From Salipiger sp. IMCC34102 (GTDB taxonomy: Bacteria; Pseudomonadota; Alphaproteobacteria; Rhodobacterales; Rhodobacteraceae): a DNA stretch of 64,000 nt. The stretch is from assembly GCF_004145405.1 (NCBI RefSeq), contig NZ_SELQ01000003.1, positions 327,927 to 391,926 of the forward strand. Direction: 5' to 3'. Positions 61,401-64,000 of the stretch are shown piece after piece. The stretch's first letter is position 1; the number at the start of each line of letters is the position of its first letter. The notes under the pieces are model-generated. The model ran no database searches, was not told where the DNA came from, and was given only the letters and a program-made list of their open reading frames with translations. The position numbers and the translations under genes are program-made.

Positions 61401-61586
61401 TCGCCGCTCCGCGCCGCCGCGCGCGGGCAGGCCGAGGGCGGGACACGCCAGTTCGGCGACATCCACATTCATGCAGCCCCCGGCATGGACAGCCGCGCCG
61501 TCGCCCAGGACGTCATGCGCGAGATCCGCCGCGCCGAGCGCACCGGCAACGACGCACTGCACGATGGAGGGTTCTACGATGTCTGA
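58476..61586 (+). CDS. Phage tail tape measure protein
   Basis: 1036 residues. The N-terminal TP901-type domain (LIMRLVDRISGPLKDVQSELQQTQNRTR; AEIPVATQGMVEIADVAGQLGLRGREDIRAFTEDAAKMSATFDVSA) is followed by long helices with hydrophobic segments and internal repeats (DLVGLLPEDLPGLHTLQTAQDL and DLVGLIPDDIPGAEALRDAAEL). Its length sets tail length. It is intact with no stops, against decay of the neighbouring remnants. Confidence 0.9.
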   Translation: MADLNVSLIMRLVDRISGPLKDVQSELQQTQNRTRHLRDAGLLAGKAVLGIGAAAVAGTGAAIAQAVTMEDVWSEANKTLGMSPQQLQGLKDDIGDLAAEIPVATQGMVEIADVAGQLGLRGREDIRAFTEDAAKMSATFDVSAQASAQMMGSWREQMNYAQDEVRGLADQINYLGNTTAADSVSIAEYTTRVLKIASDAGMAEEEILALGASMIASGHAPEVAATGLRAFLRTMTETSGQLTKSEQGILRQIGLLDDWDDIQTRFHTDSAGAIRQVVEALETLPEADQNSAISNLFGEEAARSLGGLLGDTEALERALGRVDELEFASGSMQAEFEALSDDVADTWTKLMNVVKGRSVEFGATFLGPINDGLKDTREILTTLNERITVVDRMQNAFSGFAAGAGLEAGGSFQGALAEAKESLSELLFGTVYEDGSVEGSGLMRRANDIAEMFADAESWGARARSIADEVTGGMGRIADAIGGALDGDPAALAEEVEDLFDRLASLQGPTLDLVGLLPEDLPGLHTLQTAQDLLNGVITRANETRSTILEAAGGVASSLMTGDLDGLVDEIESALTRLSDITLPEFDLVGLIPDDIPGAEALRDAAELVESLLSTVRSMAEIATGSAVAYLRGFFDGLLPYLEPLNEKLGAIWDEMGGVLAAVADFWGAIADRMGDASDSESGLAFLNRFGEGMGRFLGTMTGFSLDVITLVLRGVREFMDTMAALAGGDWEFPDFGEALDDVFDFEWHEVLPEWDWLKIIKGPPDLGKITGIKAEVDMSGPRELLRGILGSEEPVEVPARVRIDTPTAPSIADVAADAQTVEDLQRDIEEVIAAARDLPPEIRVMVAETEAVLSALDFTAHGQRIMETLATGLRSGNAAVVAAVQEMAAAVRAAMPSGPAVALAVQTGQSAQVQARAAGGWFGPGWLLTGEEGPELEYRSQGGFIAHHGQLREMLEMSDIIRRNAGRMAPVAATSPLRAAARGQAEGGTRQFGDIHIHAAPGMDSRAVAQDVMREIRRAERTGNDALHDGGFYDV

Positions 61587-61977
61587 CCTCGTGATGATGG
61601 CCCGTGGCGCATTCCGGTTCGCCATGTCCCGTACCGACTATCAGACCTCGCGCCGCGCCGCCGCCTACCGCTGGGAAAGCGTCGATCGTGCGGGGCGCGC
61701 GCCGGCGCTCCAGTTCGCAGGCCCAGGTACCGAAACCATCACTCTGTCGGGCACGATCTATCCGTCCTTCGCCGGCAGCTTCCGGCAGATGGAGCTGATG
61801 CGCGCGCAGGCGGGCCTGGGGGTCCCCATGATGCTGACCGACGGCATGGGGTTCGTCTGGCGCAAATGGGCGATCACGGAAGTCAACGAGACGCGCACGC
61901 TACTTTTTGCGGATGGCGCGCCGCGCAAGATCGACTTCGATGTCACCCTGACAGCCTACGGTGAGGATCGCGCATGA
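61579..61977 (+). CDS. Phage tail protein U
   Basis: 132 residues of the P2 gpU family: MMARGAFRFAMSRTDYQTSRRAAAYRWESVDRAGRAPALQF, ETITLSGTIYPSF. Tail completion protein. The ATG overlaps the tape-measure stop by eight bases. Confidence 0.88.
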   Translation: MSDLVMMARGAFRFAMSRTDYQTSRRAAAYRWESVDRAGRAPALQFAGPGTETITLSGTIYPSFAGSFRQMELMRAQAGLGVPMMLTDGMGFVWRKWAITEVNETRTLLFADGAPRKIDFDVTLTAYGEDRA

Positions 61978-62183
61978 GCATCTACCGCACCCGCGACGGC
62001 GACGTGGTCGATGCCGTGGCCTTTGCCCACTACGGCCATGAAGACATGGTCGAAGCCGTCTTCGCCGCCAACCCGGGCCTTGCTGCCCGCGGCCCGGTTC
62101 TGCCGTCCGGCGTGACCATTGTCCTGCCGGAGCGCCCGGCGCGCCCCGCGGTCCAGCGCCTGCGCCTCTGGGGCCGCGAATGA
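61974..62183 (+). CDS. Phage tail protein X
   Basis: 69 residues of the P2 gpX family, with a LysM-like fold: YRTRDGDVVDAVAFAHYGHEDMVEAVFAANPGLAARGPVLPSGVTIVLP. ATGA overlaps at both ends with U and D. Confidence 0.9.
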   Translation: MSIYRTRDGDVVDAVAFAHYGHEDMVEAVFAANPGLAARGPVLPSGVTIVLPERPARPAVQRLRLWGRE

Positions 62184-63151
62184 CGCCGCTGTTCCAGATC
62201 TTCGCCAACGACGAGGACGTCACCGCGGCGATTGCCGATCGCCTGGTCGATCTTACGATCACGGACGAGGATGGCTTGAAGGCCGACCGCCTGACGATCA
62301 CGCTCGACAACCGCGACCGGATCGTGGCGATCCCGCCGGCCGAGACGAAGCTGCGCGTCTTCCTCGGGCATCGCGAGACCAGGCTGACCGACATGGGGGC
62401 CTTCGTCCTCGAACGCCGCAGCGGCCGCGGCACGCCCGACACGATGACACTTGTGGCGAAGGCCGCCGACATGGCCTCGTCGATCCGCGCACCCCGCACT
62501 CGCGCCTGGCGCGACACGAGCTTAGGCGACATCGTCCGCACCATCGCGGCAGAGGCCAATCTCACGCCTGCCGTCGGCACCGACATCGCCGCGACGCCCT
62601 ACCGGATGATCGCGCAGTCGGCCGAGAGAGACCTTCACCTGCTGACCCGGCTCTGCGCGGTCCTCGATGCCACAGCCAAGCCCGCTGACGGCCGCCTGGT
62701 CGTCCTGCGCCGCGGCGCGGGTGTCACCGCTGACGGCGAGGCAATTCCGGTTGTGCCGATCCTGCGCCACCGGATGGAGCGCTACGCCTGGGACCTGGGC
62801 GAGCGTGGCAAGTACAAGAGCGTCACGGCCGAATGGTCAGAGCCCGCCACCGCGACATTGCACAAGGTGACAGTGGGAGACGGCTCACCGAACCGCCGCC
62901 TGCGCCAAACCTTCGGCACCGCAGACGAGGCCCAGCGCGCCGCCCGCGCCGCCCTTGATCGATCCGCGTGCGGCGAGACCACAGTGGACGCGGACCTCGC
63001 AGGTTTCTGGCCGCAGCTCTTCGCCGGCGGGCTGGTCGAGTTTCCGGACCTAATGCCGGAGTTCGAGGGGAAGCGGTTCCAACTCACGTCCGTTGAACAC
63101 GTCTTCAAAGGGGGTTTGACGACCCGGTTTGAGAGCGAACTTAGTGCCTAG
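62180..63151 (+). CDS. Phage late control / baseplate hub protein D
   Basis: 323 residues of the P2 gpD family (gp27-like hub). DLTITDEDGLKADRLTITLDNRDRI near the start, RDLHLLTRLCAVLDATAKP in the middle, and the conserved end. Intact. No spike (V), fibre or sheath genes are nearby. Confidence 0.9.
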   Translation: MTPLFQIFANDEDVTAAIADRLVDLTITDEDGLKADRLTITLDNRDRIVAIPPAETKLRVFLGHRETRLTDMGAFVLERRSGRGTPDTMTLVAKAADMASSIRAPRTRAWRDTSLGDIVRTIAAEANLTPAVGTDIAATPYRMIAQSAERDLHLLTRLCAVLDATAKPADGRLVVLRRGAGVTADGEAIPVVPILRHRMERYAWDLGERGKYKSVTAEWSEPATATLHKVTVGDGSPNRRLRQTFGTADEAQRAARAALDRSACGETTVDADLAGFWPQLFAGGLVEFPDLMPEFEGKRFQLTSVEHVFKGGLTTRFESELSA

Positions 63152-63245
63152 AGCAGGCGATTAGCGGGTATCGGCAGGACAACAGAATGCAAGTCGCTAA
63201 TGTGCTGCTTTGTAATAAACCGCTGATTATAAAGTCGAAAGGCGA

Positions 63246-63753
63246 TCAGATCGCGCTGGTCATCAGAACTCTTATGGCAGAGGCACCTAAGCCGACAGGT
63301 ATCCCTCCATGCCAGATGAGGAGGAGACCCAGTCCCGTCCAGTTGAGGCGAAATGCGTCCTTCTCGAAGGTTTCGACCACGTTTGCTAACCTATTCGCTG
63401 TGTATGTCAGCGTTCCAGTCTGGTCCAAGGAGCCAATGTTCTTGTCCTTCGCAAGGCGGTCGATCGCGCCTTCAAGAGACGAAGTCGCAGACTTCATCGC
63501 ACTTACAGCGTTCGAAATTTCGCTTTCTAGCTGATCTCCTCCCTCACCGAAGGGATTGAAGCCACCACGTCCTTTTGGAACGTTCCAGCCACGAAAACTG
63601 TCAACATCGCTCCACCAGTTGACTAGATAGCCGATCATCAGAAAGGTCATCATCCACGCAGCCGGTTTGCTAAGCTGCCTTGGCGACAAGTCCACTCCCG
63701 CGAAAGTGAGACCGGTAAGATCGATCCCATAAAGCGAGGAAAGCAGTACGATA
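63246..63753 (-). pseudogene. Membrane protein gene cut by the IS3 element
   Basis: From a GTG at 63695 the frame codes 149 residues, but it stays open upstream to the IS edge (VLLSSLYGIDLTGLTFAGVDLSPRQLSKPAAWMM), without a start, so the 5' part is missing. Two hydrophobic helices (MMTFLMIGYLVNWW and the C-terminal LNWTGLGLLLIWHGGIPVGLG) flank a helical middle. Family unknown. A shortened protein could still be made from the GTG. Confidence 0.6.
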
Positions 63754-64000
63754 TGAATAGCCCCGAGTTTCTTAGACGCCTTCGTGCCTCAGTTTCTGCT
63801 GCCGCTCGAACTCGAGCGGCGACAGCATTCCGTTTCTCGCGTGCTTGCGCTTCGGGTTGTAGAACATCTCGATGTAGTCGAACACGTCCCGTCGGGCTTC
63901 TTCGCGTGTGCGATAGGTCCGGCGCCTGATCCTCTCGCGCTTGAGCAGGTTGAAGAAGCTCTCGGCAACGGCGTTATCGTGGCAGTTGCCGCGCCGGCTC
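63754..64000 (-). mobile_element. IS3-family insertion sequence, one end
   Basis: The terminus appears to be TGAATAGCCCCGAGTTTCTT (63754 onward), with the TG typical of IS3 ends. The rest runs off the right edge, so the other terminus and the target duplication are not visible. Confidence 0.75.
63772..64000 (-). CDS. IS3-family transposase OrfB, C-terminal part
   Basis: The visible end codes SRRGNCHDNAVAESFFNLLKRERIRRRTYRTREEARRDVFDYIEMFYNPKRKHARNGMLSPLEFERQQ. This is the end of the integrase (rve) core, with the catalytic Glu in NAVAESFF. The 5' part is outside the window. It was not in the frame set because it lacks a start here. Confidence 0.92.
   Translation of the reverse strand, partial: SRRGNCHDNAVAESFFNLLKRERIRRRTYRTREEARRDVFDYIEMFYNPKRKHARNGMLSPLEFERQQKLRHEGV

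Larger units (their letters stand above)
57398..63151 (+). mobile_element. Deleted P2-like prophage (tail module only)
   Basis: Order: repressor remnant, FII remnant, E, E', tape measure, U, X, D. This is the P2 tail-module order. Integrase, replication, packaging, capsid, tail sheath, baseplate, fibre and lysis genes are absent. Start/stop overlaps in the tail genes remain intact. Confidence 0.75.

Noticed and set aside
63187..63534. 115-codon plus-strand frame
   Set aside because: Opposite to the truncated membrane-protein frame, which has clear hydrophobic helices.

Overview
The window looks like chromosomal DNA of a high-GC alphaproteobacterium of the Rhodobacterales (Roseobacter/Paracoccaceae type). 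This rests on gene families and gene order: surE-pcm-nlpD, tatABC, radA-cvpA-purF, alr-dnaB, a cysG-DUF2849-cysI-cysH-DUF934-fpr operon, CvpA and DUF815 proteins, and copies of an intergenic repeat (CTTCATCTGGCC...CTCCCGCCGGAGG) of a kind I recall from this group. The species cannot be named from sequence alone.

Layout. 1-6.5 kb: start of a small outer-membrane-type protein, gyrA, arginase-dsbB-yqaA (start/stop overlaps), a zinc metallopeptidase and tRNA-Leu(CAA). 6.5-14.3 kb: a MocA-like nucleotidyltransferase, a WYL regulator, tatABC plus a DUF815 ATPase, then nlpD-like, pcm, surE, an SDR and a small conserved protein on the minus strand. 14.3-26.7 kb: an MscS channel, purF, an AI-2E family permease on the opposite strand, cvpA, radA, a coiled-coil membrane protein, alr, a ClpP-like membrane-anchored protein with a coiled-coil membrane partner, a striking palindrome/promoter region, and dnaB. 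26.7-34.7 kb: a glutaredoxin-MauE fusion divergent from a CsoR repressor with a perfect operator, pyrE-pyrC, glutaryl-CoA dehydrogenase, and xdhC with a molybdopterin-binding protein. 35-39.2 kb: two very acidic, alanine-rich envelope proteins on either side of infC, which probably starts at a non-AUG codon. 39.2-45.3 kb: the assimilatory sulfate reduction operon, divergent from an Lrp/AsnC regulator with two matching operator-like repeats. 45.3-56.4 kb: a P450, tpiA, a 2-oxoglutarate oxygenase, an A-type Fe-S carrier, a second MscS, a SufT-like protein, tgt, lon, an HU-like protein, tRNA-Val(CAC), a small protein, a histidine phosphatase and tRNA-Val(TAC).

Accessory end (56.5-64 kb). Directly after tRNA-Val(TAC) the sequence becomes non-core. 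It holds a small secreted protein, a broken S24 phage repressor joined head-on to the 3' remnant of a P2-type tail tube gene, and a compact P2-type tail module (E, E', tape measure, U, X, D). E and E' are linked by a T TTT TTC slippery heptamer that gives an open -1 frame into E', which matches programmed frameshifting of tail assembly chaperones. Beyond gpD, an IS3-family element has cut a membrane-protein gene. The module is best read as a heavily deleted P2-like prophage; whether the remaining tail genes are kept for a function such as a tailocin cannot be decided here.

The rest is ordinary core metabolism and housekeeping. I found no CRISPR array, no rRNA and no recognisable anti-phage system.
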